A DNA stretch of 64,000 nucleotides, taken from NCBI GenBank assembly GCA_015680685.1, contig MNCI01027046.1, forward strand, positions 1 through 64,000. The letters are read 5' to 3'. The notes beneath the pieces were generated by a model. That model worked only from the letters and a program-made list of their open reading frames with translations, had not been told where the DNA came from and did no database searches. Positions 46,620 to 58,692 of this stretch are shown piece after piece (the first letter of the stretch is position 1; every line of letters begins with the position of its first letter). The position numbers and the translations under genes were made by a program. The DNA comes from Gnetum montanum. Taxonomy: Eukaryota > Streptophyta > Gnetopsida > Gnetales > Gnetaceae.

Positions 46620-49585
46620 GAAAAAGGATCTATGCGAGGGGTGATTGGGCAAATTGGATTTGAATTGGTGGACTATCCTTGTTGGTATCCAAAGGCCTAT
46701 GAGAGGTGTCAAACCCATGGTTGGTTGGATGTAGAGTGGGTGGATGACATACCTAGCATTGAGGAGGCATTGGTTCCACCACCACCATCATGCACACCTT
46801 TTGTCTCATGTAAGAAATTTATCATTGACTCTCATACATTTGCTACTTTGCCTTTTTGGATGATGCTAATGTTGTTTTTGGCTGTATTGCAACTGCAGTC
46901 ACTTCAAGAGAGGTTATGGTGGTTGCTCTGAGCTGCACTAAGGCCACCCTCATCATGAAGTATGGTAATGTTAAGGGTGCACAGCATTGGTTATGCCACT
47001 AGGCCCCAACAGAGTTGACTAGTAGGCTTACATGGGCTAGGTTGATGGACCTTTTCTTGGCCCCTAGCCTAGGAATTCTAGTGGCCAAAATGATTACTAT
47101 TATTGATTCCTTTAGCAACAATGCTCATCACTTTTTCACATGGGTACGTGGTGTGAGGGTGGTCCTAGACCTTACTAATGACTTCTTTATAGACTTCTTT
47201 GGCCTCCCCTCTAATGGCCTATTGGTCATTGATAAGACTAATAGAGAGGTGGACCACCGAGGCAATATTGAGGAGTGGCTAGGAACTTCTCAATCTTGCA
47301 AAGGCACACTCATTAAGGATGTGCATGTGGCTATGATCCATGAGCTTTACCCTGTCTTTCGTGACCATGTATTTTTAATGGAGCAAGCTCAAGTGATGAG
47401 GGACATGCTGAAGGAGGGCACAAGGTACAATTGGGCCTCTCACATTGCTAGTGGCCTACATGTTGAGATCATCAAGCTACACCATAACCTCTAGGCAAGC
47501 TTACATGTATACTTTGCATTCTTTGTAGGATGCCTATGAAGGTTTTTGGAGTTTTTGATTGTTCACGAGGATGGACAATGGATGGTGCAAGACCACACAT
47601 AGCTCTCGAAGCCATGGTTCAAGCACCTTTTTGCTATCACACAAGCATAGGACCTCCCAAAGGTGATTGGTGAGTCATTTTCTATAATGACTAAAGGTCA
47701 CTTTTGGCAATCTCACTACTTGCATGATAGTGTAGGTGAGGCTCCACCAACTGGTACATTACTGAGAAAATGGGACCATCTAATGCAAAGATTAAGAGGC
47801 CACATCCCATAAAGGATCCTACATGAGAGGTCAAAAAGGTAGGCAGCAAGAAGATCTGCCTAAAGTATCACAACTTGGGCATGGATGTTGTAGGTTAGTA
47901 TGAGTTATTGGATGCATTTTTTAATTTTATGTATTTATATTTTTAGGATTTTTGCACTATGCTATATTATGCCAAGTGTTAAAATGATAATCTTGACATG
48001 TGTGTGAATTGTTGGAATTAGGTAAAAGGGCCATTAGAGCAATGATAAAAGTAGTAGCAAAGGAGGTTCCTCCTCAAACTGAGGAGGGAAAGACACAAGA
48101 GGAAGAACTACATGAGGCTATAGAAGTCCTCCAATAGTTGGAGGAGGAAGGACTACTTCATCTTGATGGGGGTGATTTTGATAACCTCTTTAATGGTATG
48201 TAGATGGGTGATTCGCTCACTCTCACACCTAAGGGTTTGCTAGGTATGTGCTTTAAGTTGCCATCTGTTACTACTTTCTTTCTACTCTTCCATCTTGGGC
48301 TGCTTGATTTTTGCTAAATGTGTTATTGCATTACAATTGCAAAGGTATCTACCAGTGGCCTGGGGTCCACCTCTAGCTACAACATGGAGCCATGGGTAGA
48401 GGCACCTGACAAGTTTACCTTCATGGAAGGTCTAGTTGAAGAAATGGTGTACCACCTATAGTAGGTGGATCCCAAGCTTGGTATGCATGTGATGTTGCTT
48501 TGCTTTTCTTGCTTTACTGATTTGAAACTTAGTATGTGGCTAATGTTGTTTTGCTTGCTGTATGCCAATAGGTTCTAAGCTTCACTAGATTCCAAGCAGG
48601 GTGGCCAAGGTGGATGTCATCCCCAACTTTTTCCCTAAAGTGGAGAAAGTGCCCCACCACATGTATGAGGCAATGAGTAAGGACATGCGTTCATGTGCAA
48701 AAGTGTTATGGGTTTTCAGGTGCACAAATGAGCACCTATGGAAATGGGTACATGAGCTCCAAGATAGGGCGGCAAGCTAGGATGCTAAGATGAAGGACTT
48801 GCAATCCCATTATGACTTCCTTGTAGCTTGTGCACAAGGGAATAGTACCTGGCAGATTGTCAAGATTGACTATGCTAGGTACTAGTTGACAATCTGGGAC
48901 AAAAATGATACCACTAGAGAGATTATCAAGCAAAGGTTGCATATGGACTTGCTAGCCTGAGAAAACCAAGATTTGAAGGATTATAGTGTCAAGGTGTATC
49001 AGTGGGGATAAACTCAAAAGACCCACAAGCACCACTATAAGAATGAGTGAGACACGTACCTTAAATGGTACAAGGAGGAATCCATCACATGCCATTGCCA
49101 CGAGCTATTCCTTAAGGCAATAGGTGGGACATGAGCCTATGAGTTTTCTACTCATCAGATAGTGGTGGATGGATCTCTAGAAAGGTAGATTACTATGCCC
49201 TTAGGGGAATTTTTCTCTACCATGTTTTTGATGGAGCCATCCACATGGACCATCATGGACAAAGGCAAGACCCTTGCAGGTATTGACTTTGGTTAGCAGG
49301 ACTAGATGCAACTATCCAAGGCTGAAATCCTCCAATACTTGGAGAAGATCCTTGATAGATTGCCTTCAAAAATGGATGCAGGACCCTCTCAAGTTAGTAA
49401 TTTTTTTGTTATTTTATGCTTTTTATGTTAGTTTTTCATGTTGTGCATTTGTTAACTAGTTTACTATTTTTCATTGCTTTAAGTAGGCACCAAGCAATGC
49501 TGCAGATCCCAGTAGAGTGGTAGAGGAAGAGGAATAGGAGCCTCAACCCCCATTGAATACCACCAACTAAGAAATCTTGATGTAG
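46620..49585 (+). pseudogene. Multi-exon coiled-coil protein relic, family unknown
   Basis: 46632-46931 is open (FELVDYPCWYPKAYERCQTHGW), then after a frameshift 46880-47494 is a long frame (MITIIDSFSNNAHHFFTWVR, FFIDFFGLPSNG, HVAMIHELYPVFRDHVFLME). Introns: 47894-48021 (128 nt), 48244-48344 (101 nt), 48481-48571 (91 nt) and 49393-49486 (94 nt), all GT-AG with good borders. The exon 48345-48480 ends VDPKLG at the splice site; 48572-49392 encodes mostly coiled coil (MKDLQSHYDFLVACAQGNST, LSKAEILQYLEKILDRL); the last exon ends at a stop at 49583-49585. In-frame TAG/TGA codons replace CAG or TGG. It is homologous to 62822-64000, with an intron at the same LG junction. The front part recalls plant transposon-associated proteins. 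It lies antisense inside a split Tat-type element. Confidence 0.55.
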
Positions 49586-50290
49586 CCTTGCTATTGGGCA
49601 CTTTTGCATTTTTTGAGCATTTTTTCTGTATAGTCATGCCATGTATTTCATTAATGGATTAATAAACTATTTTTTTCTATGTGGGGTGTATTATGTAGAG
49701 TCTTGCATTTATTTGTTAAGCGCTACATGCTAATAATGTAGTGGATTGATGCAATTAGGTCCTTTGTGGGTCCCATGCTAGTTTAGGGCCATGGTAAGAG
49801 GGCCATTACCAATTTTGGGCCATTTTGGACTGTGGCAACTACTAGTTTAAGGTCATTTTGACCTGTGAATAAAGAGAAAAGGTGTTGCCAGTTTTAGGAC
49901 ATGGGGGGTCATAGTGATAGTTTTAGGCCATTCCAGGCCACAAGGTGCTAGTTTAAGGCCTTGGTAGGCCATAGTGATAGTTTTTGGCCATAGTGGGCTG
50001 TATGCTAGTTTAAGGCCTTTTGAGGCCATGATGATGTGGGAAATGTGGCTAGTTTTAGGCCATGGCAAGCCATATATATATATTTTTCAAATTTTGAACT
50101 TTATGATTTTTATGTATTTTAGTGTTTTTTAATGCATAAGAAAACTAAACAAAAAATGTATAAATAAAATAAATGAATGTGTAATAAAATAAATGATGTA
50201 AAACACTAGCAACCATGTGAAATGTAACTGCACAAGAAAAATAAAAATGAGGCATGTGAAGCTTAGGGACAAGTAGGCACCTAGCACCTA
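49586..50290. repeat. GGCCAT-rich degenerate repeat and AT-rich tail
   Basis: At 49760-50060 the phrases GCTAGTTTAAGGCC, GTTTTAGGCCAT and GGGCCATGGTAAG alternate about every 30-40 bp. The same wording at 44450-44560 marks the other side of the plus-strand gene. 50060-50290 is AT-rich without a signal. The 71-codon minus frame at 49853 comes from this repeat. Confidence 0.6.
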
Positions 50291-52440
50291 TTAGACTAAG
50301 GGGATGCCTTAGTCATGTAATTGCTTCCTAACCTAATGTGGGTTAGGGGGTGCATAGGATCTAGGTAGCATGAGGTGATATTTTCCTAGACCCTTGTCTA
50401 TGATGCTAAAGGGAAAGTCTACCTAGAGAGCTTCCTTAGGGAGGTTGTTAGCTTCTTTTAGTTTCTCGAGTGGGTGTATCAGACAATGTTGACCCTCATC
50501 CTTCATAGGTGGCATGTTATCGAGGAACTCTACCTCCGACCCTTATTTTATGACAATTTTGTTGATGGTTGGAGGGGCCACATTATCATCATATATGATT
50601 CCTTCTTTGCCTTCATATGGAATGTGGATCTCTTGGTGGATGGGTGAAGAGACGGACCATAATTGGGCTAGCTAGAGCCTTCCTAGGATTAGGTTGAACC
50701 CAAGCATCTCCTCAATGATAATAAATTCAGCTATTGTGGGGAATTTCTCCCCTACCATGAAAGCTATTGTGATCATCCCCTTTATAACAACATGTGACCC
50801 ATTAAAGGACTTCAGGCACATTGTCTTCATGGGTTTGATTTGGATGGCAAGACTAAGCTTGTCAATGGCTAGGAATGGAATGATATTAGTTGTCGCCTTG
50901 TCATCGATGTGCACCCTATGAATCTTTCATTGTGCTATGTGGATTGTTATGAACATTGGCGTAGTGATGACCTGATCCTTTTTAGGGTCAACCTTGATTG
51001 CCTTGTTGCAAAATGCTAGGGGCGTTGGGCCCGATTCCTATGGTGTAGGGGGAAGCATCACAATGTGAATGGCTTATTCATCTACTGAGATGTCCTCCTT
51101 AATAGGAATAGAGGTCAACATGTGAACCAGTGCTTTGTGGTGAGTAGAGGAGGTCATGACCAAGTCGTATAGGCTCAAGGTTGTGTTTTTTTATTTCAGA
51201 ACCTATTTGACTTATGCCAATGCATTTTTAGTAAATCCTTACCACTGTCAGTTGCCTTGTTGGCCTTCATCTCCTCCATGCAACCTAAGAGATAGATCTC
51301 TCAAGGGCGGGGGGAGAGAGATTTGGATTTGGCTTACTTTGTTTGCTTTTAAGCCTCAGTGCTCAGTTGTTGATTTCTCACGATGGTTGTTTCAGTTGAC
51401 ATAGCCATAGGAATGGAAGCTAAAGGGATGGGATTAGGTGGACCTAGCTCCATGTGTTTTATAATAATTTTATCAATGATGTGCTTGTTGGATCTCCTAG
51501 GCTACCACCTAGACTACATGTTGTTGTATATAGCATGAGGCTTTGGGTGGGTAGGGCCTGATGTAGTCCCCACCACCAGACTCTGAGTAGGTGAGGAGTT
51601 CACACATTGAGGCATCCTAATGACAAAGGATGTCTTGGTTGCTATCATTGCAATGTGTTGCAGGGACCTAACCACAAAGGGTGTCATGGGCACTTAAGGT
51701 GGTGCTCTAATGTCAAAAGGGAACCTCAAACTAGTTGACACCAAGGAGGCCCTAGTGTTGCTAGAGGGCACATGAACCATGAATGGATCTTGTGTAGGTT
51801 CTGAGTCATCCTTAATGTTGATGGCATTGATAACATAGCTTGCATCACTTTCATTGAGAGGGTCTTTATAGACCTTCATTGCTTGATTTTCCAAGCAAAT
51901 TGGGTTGGTTGCATCAAGGACTAGTTCGCCTTAGTCAATCATGCTTTGTGTGTCATCTTGTAAGGCCATGCAAAAATCCATGTCATGGCTAGGTAGTTGA
52001 TCATAATGGTAGAATCGGTCCAACATAAAATGTTTAGGGACCAGAGGCTCATTTGGTGTGGCACTTGCAAGCATCTTCAGACATTTTCTTATATTGGATG
52101 CACCTAATGTTGAGTAGCTGACCCAAGAGCTTTGATGGCCTGATGGGAAGCAGTGTATACTTTGAGCAGTCCTTCCACTCAAAGTCTAGACTTAGGGTAG
52201 CTTGCCTCATGGCTATTGATGATGTGGACTAGTTGGTTACTACAGTGTCAGAGCTAGATGCCTTGTTGTTGTCTAGGACCTTAGGTGCCTTGGCCGTTGG
52301 TTTGGCATTGTTTGGCTTGGCCTCATTGGCCATTGTTGCAATAGTTGTGGTTGTCTTGCCCTTTTTCTTGTCTTTCTTTACATGTGCATTTTTGTAGGCC
52401 ACATAGGTTGGATCCTTACAAGTCTTCCCCACATCCTAAA
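50291..52440 (-). pseudogene. gag-protease relic of a Tat/Athila-type Ty3/gypsy element
   Basis: Minus strand. 52432-52229 is a K-, A- and T-rich linker; 52182-51931 holds the gag C-terminal zinc-binding region in decayed form (FYHYDQLPSHDMDFCMALQD); 51894-51694 continues with MKVYKDPLNESDASYVINAI; 50914-50672 matches the retropepsin middle part (KSFNGSHVVIKGMI, then LGFNLILGR where I-L-G-R-P-W is usual). The same gag type, with the motif CEYHQRCGHGTDYC better kept, is on the plus strand at 61960-62270. Its RT is probably 42560-44290, separated by the plus-strand insertion. Numerous stops and frameshifts. Confidence 0.75.
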
Positions 52441-52618
52441 TGCTCTTCGTTTGAGCAAACACTTAGCTCAAAGAGTGAAAGGTAAGGTAGTACAACTTCA
52501 ACTTGATGAAGTCATTCACTATGCCTTTGAAAATGACCAATAGGTGGATTTGTACGATGGGCTTAGGAATCTCCTTAAGTGTAGTGCTCCAACACTAAAT
52601 GAAGGCCACTTATTACAA
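52441..52618 (-). other. N-terminal gag or leader remnant
   Basis: Minus-strand text weakly resembles the N-terminal gag region leading into the 680-bp repeat. No primer site could be recognised next to the repeat. Confidence 0.25.
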
Positions 52619-53298
52619 TGACATCAAGCCTTAGTTGGCAGCTGAGAAAGAAAGAGAGAGAGAGAGAGAAAGAAGTGTTGCTGCTGCCAACGCCAAGTTT
52701 GCTCCCTTCGTTGTTCATCCGTAAGCGCGCCATCGATCTTGCTCCTTGCATAGCTGCTGCCAGCACGGCTCCATTCCATGTGTTCTCTCCAGATCCAATT
52801 CCGTTGTTGTATGATTGCCATCTGCACACACAACACAATCTTATATTAGCAAGGGTAAATGAATCATCATGTAATTAATACCTTGCTTCGGTGTAGGTCC
52901 ATTGGCTAGGTTGTGGTATGGCTAATACGGATCTGGGGATATATTAATGATGACTACCGAAGGTGTAGGGGTTAGGAAAAAAATCGAAAAAATTCGGGGC
53001 TAAGAGAAAATTGAAAATCAGGCCCCGTACCCCCATGACTAATTGTGAACCTCCAGTAGCGTTAGAATGGAGAAATAAAAGGAGTAAGAAAGATAGATAA
53101 AAAGGGACAACTATGGCATCGATGAAATGGATGTCAAGATGGAAATGAACAAAATAAAATTAATTGCAAAATGTTAAGGGAAAGAATTTAACTAATGCCC
53201 CAAATAGGAATGTCAGTGGGTCCTCCCCAAAGTATACTTATGCCCTTAATTCCCTGACAAACCCACATTCAAAGAGTCCGTAGGCTCCGGGAATGTCA
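52619..53298. repeat. LTR-like repeat, copy 1 (680 bp)
   Basis: Begins TGACATC and ends GAATGTCA, forming inverted termini TGACAT...ATGTCA, and aligns in the same orientation with 60999-61676. Contains a GA microsatellite (52650-52672), CACACACAACACA, CCCCCATGACTAA and AAGAGTCCGTAGGCTC. Length and ends fit an LTR, but neighbouring gag relics point away from each copy in opposite directions, so its direction is open. Open frames within (52575-52878) have no support. Confidence 0.65.
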
Positions 53299-54739
53299 TT
53301 TGGAATAAGAGTTAAAGTCTTAACCGTAAGAAGTTACCAAAAAGAAAATAATGCATCTACCAAAATATACACTAATGATACAACCGGTAACGAGGTGAAC
53401 AATGGAGAGAAGGATGGAGAGAAGAGGATGGAATGGAATCCCAAGAACAAGGTGGTGTACAGCCCCTTGTGTGTTTCATGATTAATGTGATTGGGCAAAT
53501 CTCATTCCAACTCTAACCTCAAACCAACCACATCCAGTGACTTCGCATCAATGCAGTCAGCCAAACCATCCACTTGAAGTGACAAGAATGCACCTCCAAA
53601 AGTCACCATCATTCCGACGAAACAAAGGAGAGAATGGGAAGCGAGAAGGGCCTTAGTTAGAGGGAACACTTTTGGTTTCATAACTAGTGCTTGTAGCCCA
53701 AGTTTATTCCGTCTAAGGGGTGTGCTTTGAATTCTTACTTCTTTCTCTTTTTTTTTTCTTTTTTTTGTTTTTATGTTTTTATGCGTAAGAACCACACCAT
53801 GCAAAGACTTGATTATTTTTATTGTCTCAGCTTCCGATAATTGGGTAACATCGGAACGGTGAAAAAATCAAGAAGAAAACATCCAAGCACCCAAGAGAAT
53901 GGCTAACACAAAAGCATCAAGTTCCCTTGAAGTCACACCCTTTTCAAACCTTAAGTCCTTCCTTAGTTTGAGAAATGCCTAGTCACCAATTCGTTTAAGT
54001 TCTTATTAGGAGGGGATTGTACATTTCCAAGTCAAGAGAGACCATAGAACTTGGTGGATGAATGGATGGAGTGAACTCATTGCCTGCCATATCAAAAGAA
54101 ACATACCTTAGTATCAACATCATCAATTAAGGTAAAAACCAAACATTAGCAATCAATATGAAAACAGTTCATACCATCATTCCGAACACTTATTAGGTGA
54201 CAAACTTACAGGATGGATCACACACACATACACAAACAAAATGGAAAAAGTATAACGATGTTGTAAAACAAAAACAAGAAAATTTAAAGAAATTTGAAAA
54301 ACAAAAATATGTAAGACAAAAACGTGTAAAATAAAAATGTGTAAAAAAAATGTGTAAAACAAAAATGTAAAAATAACTAAGGGCCCCATATGATTAGGAT
54401 AGGCGGCCATCTCCCCCATGACTGAGTGGAAAGGGAGAGATCTGAAATAATGAGCGCCTGTTTGAATTTCTAAAAAGTGCCCAACTTCTCCCAATTGATG
54501 ATCTTATATTAAGGGGTGGAAGTTGGTGACGCTCATATTCCAATGTGTATATGCTTTCGTTATGGGCATGGGTTTCCTCAGTTTGTTCCATGCATATTTG
54601 GTTGCTCCTTTGAGTAGCTTTCAACCATGGGGTGTCTACTACTGGTTGTGTGATTGCTACATACAGGCATCTTTGTTGCAAAGTTTCAAGGGCACACTTG
54701 TTACATGGAGGCATTTTCTCCATGTCATCACCTGATGAA
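53299..54739. other. Stretch between LTR-like repeat and gag-protease relic
   Basis: Moderate GC, purine-rich at 53400-53440, poly-T at 53745-53768 and an AAAAATGTGTAAAA/ACAAAAATGT repeat at 54290-54370. Open frames at 53293, 53502, 54177 and 54394 have no recognisable domain. Possibly retroelement 3' untranslated sequence. Confidence 0.4.
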
Positions 54740-57342
54740 TCACTGTATTTGATGCATGGAACTTTCCATCTTTCCATAAATATTTATCTTAGAAATTTTC
54801 AAGGAAAGATCGTGGATCCTAAGGCATGCATCTACTATACTAAGCCATGCCCTTCCCATTATAATTGGGAAGTCCCCTTCATTGTTGTTGACTTCAATCA
54901 CCAGGAAATCAACTAGGTAAGACCAACCACACATAGTGGTAATGATGTCCTCCACCAATCCCAAGGGAATGGTGATAGACTGGTCTACCAGCTCTAGTTG
55001 AATGTTTCTCTTCTTAAGTTGGGGTAGGTTTCAGGCTTGATACATTTCTCGTGATATTAAATTGACTCTGGAACCTGAGTCAAGAAGAGCCCTATGTGGT
55101 TCATTCCCAGTGATTTGTAAATAGATTAAGGGGCTTCCAGGATCAGTTAGTTTCCTGGGAAGGTGGCCTACCCTAATCCAGTCGATTACAGTATGCGTTA
55201 ACATAACCGTATGCATTAACCTCTGTTGGACTGGAGGGTGCTCCAAAGTGTTAGATGGTGGAGGAGTGTACATGGGACCAACCACTTGTTGTTGCGAGAG
55301 TTTGTCTGGGCTTTTGGTTCTGAAGAAGGGTATTCTCTTTTTACAGTTGTCAGAACCAGCAGCAGGTTGAATATTTACAGCTCTTGCAGCGTGGCGTTGC
55401 TGCGGTTGGGTAGGAAGTTTCCCTTGCATTGTTGGAGTAGGAGGTGTTATGGGAACTACTTATGGAAGAGGTGCAGATGGATTTAGAGGATGGTGTGGGT
55501 ATGGAGTATCTCCCGAAGGAGAAGGAGTCCTCCTGAAGTACTCGTAAACTTGGTAGTGATGGTGGGGAGTTTTGTGACTCGTAGAGTCACTTGGAGAAAT
55601 TGGCTGCTGCACATAATATCCATAAGGGTCAGGCTACCGGTAAGGATACTGATGTTTCGACGATGGCATCCCCCATGACTATGGGTATTGCCACTGTTGA
55701 TGCTGTCCAATGGGTTGTCATGGAGTTCCACTTGGATAATACGTTAATGGTTGGTAGAACTACCTTGGGTTACCTTGGGGATAAGGTAACCGATGGGGTG
55801 TTTGTCGTTGATTAAGTCTTGGATTAAGTGCATATACCCCAGACTCCTGTAGATGTGAGATGATGGGGCAACATCCCTTAGGATGGTCATAGTGGCAGAT
55901 CTCACATCCATTGTCATCATCTGTGTCTAAATCCACAACCACATCAGAGTTAGTGATTTTTTCCTTACCCTTGTTATGTGTAGGGCCTAAATCTCTCCAC
56001 TTTGTCTTACCTTTGCCACTACTTTGTTCTACCTTAGACTCTTCTACAATTTTTAAGACAGTTTCAATTTTTGAGTCTAAGGAACTCCATACATCATCTA
56101 CCTAAGCCTCTATTTCTATTGTTAACTTTTGAATCGGCAAGGTTTTCTTGTTCACCAACTCTTCGATTGGTGACTCATCCTCTTCATCACAAAATTTCAC
56201 TCCCTTCTTTCGAAGAGAGGGGTCACGGTTGTATTCTTCTGCACTTTTCATTTTATGTAGCTCATCTTCTTCTTTCGCTACTTGTTCCAACAAGCTATGA
56301 ACTTCATGGGCTCTAAGTTGTGAGAGTCTCCCTTGGGCATAAGTCCTAAGGGTTCTTCTAGTTTCATGCCTTAGCCCATCCACGATGTGGTGAAATTGAT
56401 CCCGTTGAGCGTATCCATGGCCTGGGCAACGATGTAACAATGTATAGTAGCAGGCCATGGTAGCATCCAAGGGTTCATGATTTCCTTGCTTCTAGCCTTG
56501 GATTTGCTTACGCAAATTCGACACTCGGGAGTACGTTTGATACTTATCGTTGAAGAGTTCTAGCATCGTACTCCACCTCCTGATGGTTTNTGCTTGATCC
56601 AACTATCTTTAAAATGCCTTGTGGGAATCCTAACTACCTCCGTTATGTCAAACATACTTAAGGTTGCGAGTAGGGGCTCGTCATGATCATCTCTTTCATG
56701 ACGCCTATGATTTCTTCATTGTTCCCTACTTTCCCTACGTCCTTGCCCTTGTCCTCTCTCTCGACTTTCTCATCAAGGTCTCTTGTTTTATATACCTTTA
56801 TCCTCTCCATTATGCTCTTCATGATGGCTATGCCAAAATGTGGAAGGAGAGGATGAGTGATGTGAAGAAGGGGAAGAAGAAGGGGAACCATTGCCATAAC
56901 GATATTTCTTGCCTTCTCTTTGGCTGCTACGGTCCCAATCGTGGTGAAGATCTAACTGCTCATCCTTAGCATGAGTGGTTGTTCCCTCTATGAATAGTTG
57001 GTGTTCATGAGCATCAGAACCATGGATATGTATTGTTGATCATAGGTTCTGATACCCTACCTCCTCATTTTCATTAAGAGGGGGAACATCTCTTGATAGC
57101 GAACCAGTTATAAGTGGTTCCTCATCTCCTATTTCACTAAGGACGTGCAGACCTTTGTCCTTCAAAAGTGTATGTTGACTCTCCTGCCTTGAGTCCCTCA
57201 TACATTGTGCTTCTGTGGGATGATAATCCCTCATATCAAAGTCTTCCACAACATATTCAGCATATATGCCTATTTGTGCCAAGGCACAGAGAAGCATGTT
57301 AGAGACTAACCGATCTGGGGGTAACATGACGTTACCTTGCAA
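54740..57342 (-). pseudogene. gag-protease relic of an Athila/Tat-type Ty3/gypsy element
   Basis: Minus strand, downstream of the LTR at 57671-58692. 57342-57040 is an N-terminal region with MRDYHPTEAQCM; 56470-56102 is the gag domain (GYAQRDQFHHIVDGL, then RTYAQGRLSQLRAHEVHSLL) with an acidic tail; 55429-55031 (132 open codons) ends with a protease start RALLDSGSRVNLIS, whose catalytic D-S-G is intact; 54964-54740 continues with GLVEDIITTMCGW, FLVIEVNNNEGDFPIIMGRA. Frameshifts separate the blocks, and an N lies at 56589. No RT follows to the left, so the element is truncated there. The protease wording and the primer site suggest an Athila-like element. Confidence 0.8.
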
Positions 57343-57652
57343 ATCTCTCCATTGTAGCTATTCGTCTTGATGGAGGATAAAGGTAAAGTTTGGAATATAC
57401 TCAACAGGATGAGTATAAACTATCTTGTATTGTTTAGGACTTGGCTGATTTAGGCTATGTGTTTTATGTTGCCAACTGTCTCATGTATGGTCCTTAGGTG
57501 GTGAGTTGCTCTTATGAGAAGAAGACATTGTTATTGATGTGCTAATTTTACCGTTATATAATTTTTTATCTTGATTACCCCAAAGGTTCGTTTAGGCTCC
57601 CAACGATGTGAGTGATATCCTTTATGTTCTATTCAGTGCACAAACACTTAGT

Positions 57653-57670
57653 CCCCAACAATGACGCCAA
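57653..57670 (-). other. Primer-binding site, Asp-tRNA-like
   Basis: On the minus strand CATTGGCGTCATTGTTGGGG directly follows the LTR end. It matches the TTGGCGCCGTTGCCGGGG site common in Athila/Tat-type elements, with CpG-type transitions. It fixes the LTR at 57671-58692 as the 5' LTR of the gag relic to its left. Confidence 0.8.
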
Positions 57671-58692
57671 TGATGAGTGGCGAGGTACCCCTACACTCAA
57701 CCATACGAAACAAGCATAGCACGTGCAATCCAGTCGAACTCTGAAAACTAAGTGTCTACATGCCCCATGGAATACTTGGGGTTAATCATTTGTTGTCTTC
57801 CCAGACTTACTTGTAGTTGTCACGATGTATGGTTAAGTAAGTCCAAGGTATATGATTTTTATATCTTTTATGTTTTTCTCCTATGCTATCGAGGTAAAGG
57901 GTTGAGAAACTAACTAACTCTAACTAATGGACTAAGTCTAAATTACCAAGCGTTAGCATCCGTTCCCACTTACCGTACACACCCTGAATCGATGCAACCG
58001 TGACTACCAAATGCTAATCATTGCTAGGATCACCGAGTGTAACGCACGTGCTCGAAGTGGTCGTATTGAGGCACTTAACTAGGAGGAAAGGGTTGAGAGA
58101 ATCTATCTAGCCTAAGTGCGATGAGTAGCCAATTCCTTGACTAACTGTACACATTTGGGACTACCACTGGGATTACCAAGCATAGATCCTAGATACGCCA
58201 CTGGGTTACCAAGTAGTCACACTAGATGCTCGTAATCAAGTTGTACTCATACCGTGGGCGATGAGCAGCCGATTCCTTGACTATCTGTACACATCCTTAG
58301 ATGCTCGTAATCAAGTCATACTCATTCCGCATTCTAGGAGTTTAAGAGTGAGAGAGAAAATAATAAATAAAATCCTATTCCATGCACTGCAAGGTTTATC
58401 CAAGAAGTTCATCTTTATTTCCGTACAAAACTTGTGTTCAGGTACAATGTTGCTCGAATAAAGATCTGTTCACTTTAGGACTCCTACAGTGGGCACACGG
58501 AAAATATTCTATCTCTGGAGTGATCAAACTACCAGAGTTTCCCTACTTCTAACTTAGGATGGAGAAACAAGGGAGAGCTACCTCTTATTTATAGATATGA
58601 CGACGGACTGTGATATCGTGTACGCAACATCGCAGGGGACAGCGTGATATCGCATACACGATATCGCGGCTCATGCGAATCGCATCTCATCA
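57671..58692 (-). repeat. 5' LTR of the Athila/Tat-type element (1022 bp)
   Basis: Plus-strand ends TGATGAG...CTCATCA, adjacent to the primer site. Aligns in the same orientation with 59974-60811 (shared GAGGTACCCCTACA, TAGCATCCGTTCCCACTT). An internal block near 58100-58330 is partly duplicated (GCCGATTCCTTGACTATCTGTACACATC and a close copy near 58131), which explains its greater length. The end nearest 58692 is rich in GATATCG motifs. Confidence 0.8.

Noticed and set aside
47495-47528. GC-AG intron suggested by AG/GCAAGC...TTTGTAG
   Set aside because: Only 34 nt long, below the workable size for plant introns; perhaps a decayed or deleted intron.
50694-50921. 75-codon plus-strand frame
   Set aside because: Shadow of the minus-strand retropepsin region at 50672-50914.
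52575-52878. Overlapping open frames on both strands
   Set aside because: Inside the 680-bp LTR-like repeat next to a GA microsatellite; the second copy does not keep the frames.
53502-53804. 100-codon minus-strand frame
   Set aside because: Starts in lysine codons from a poly-T tract; no motif or neighbour supports it.
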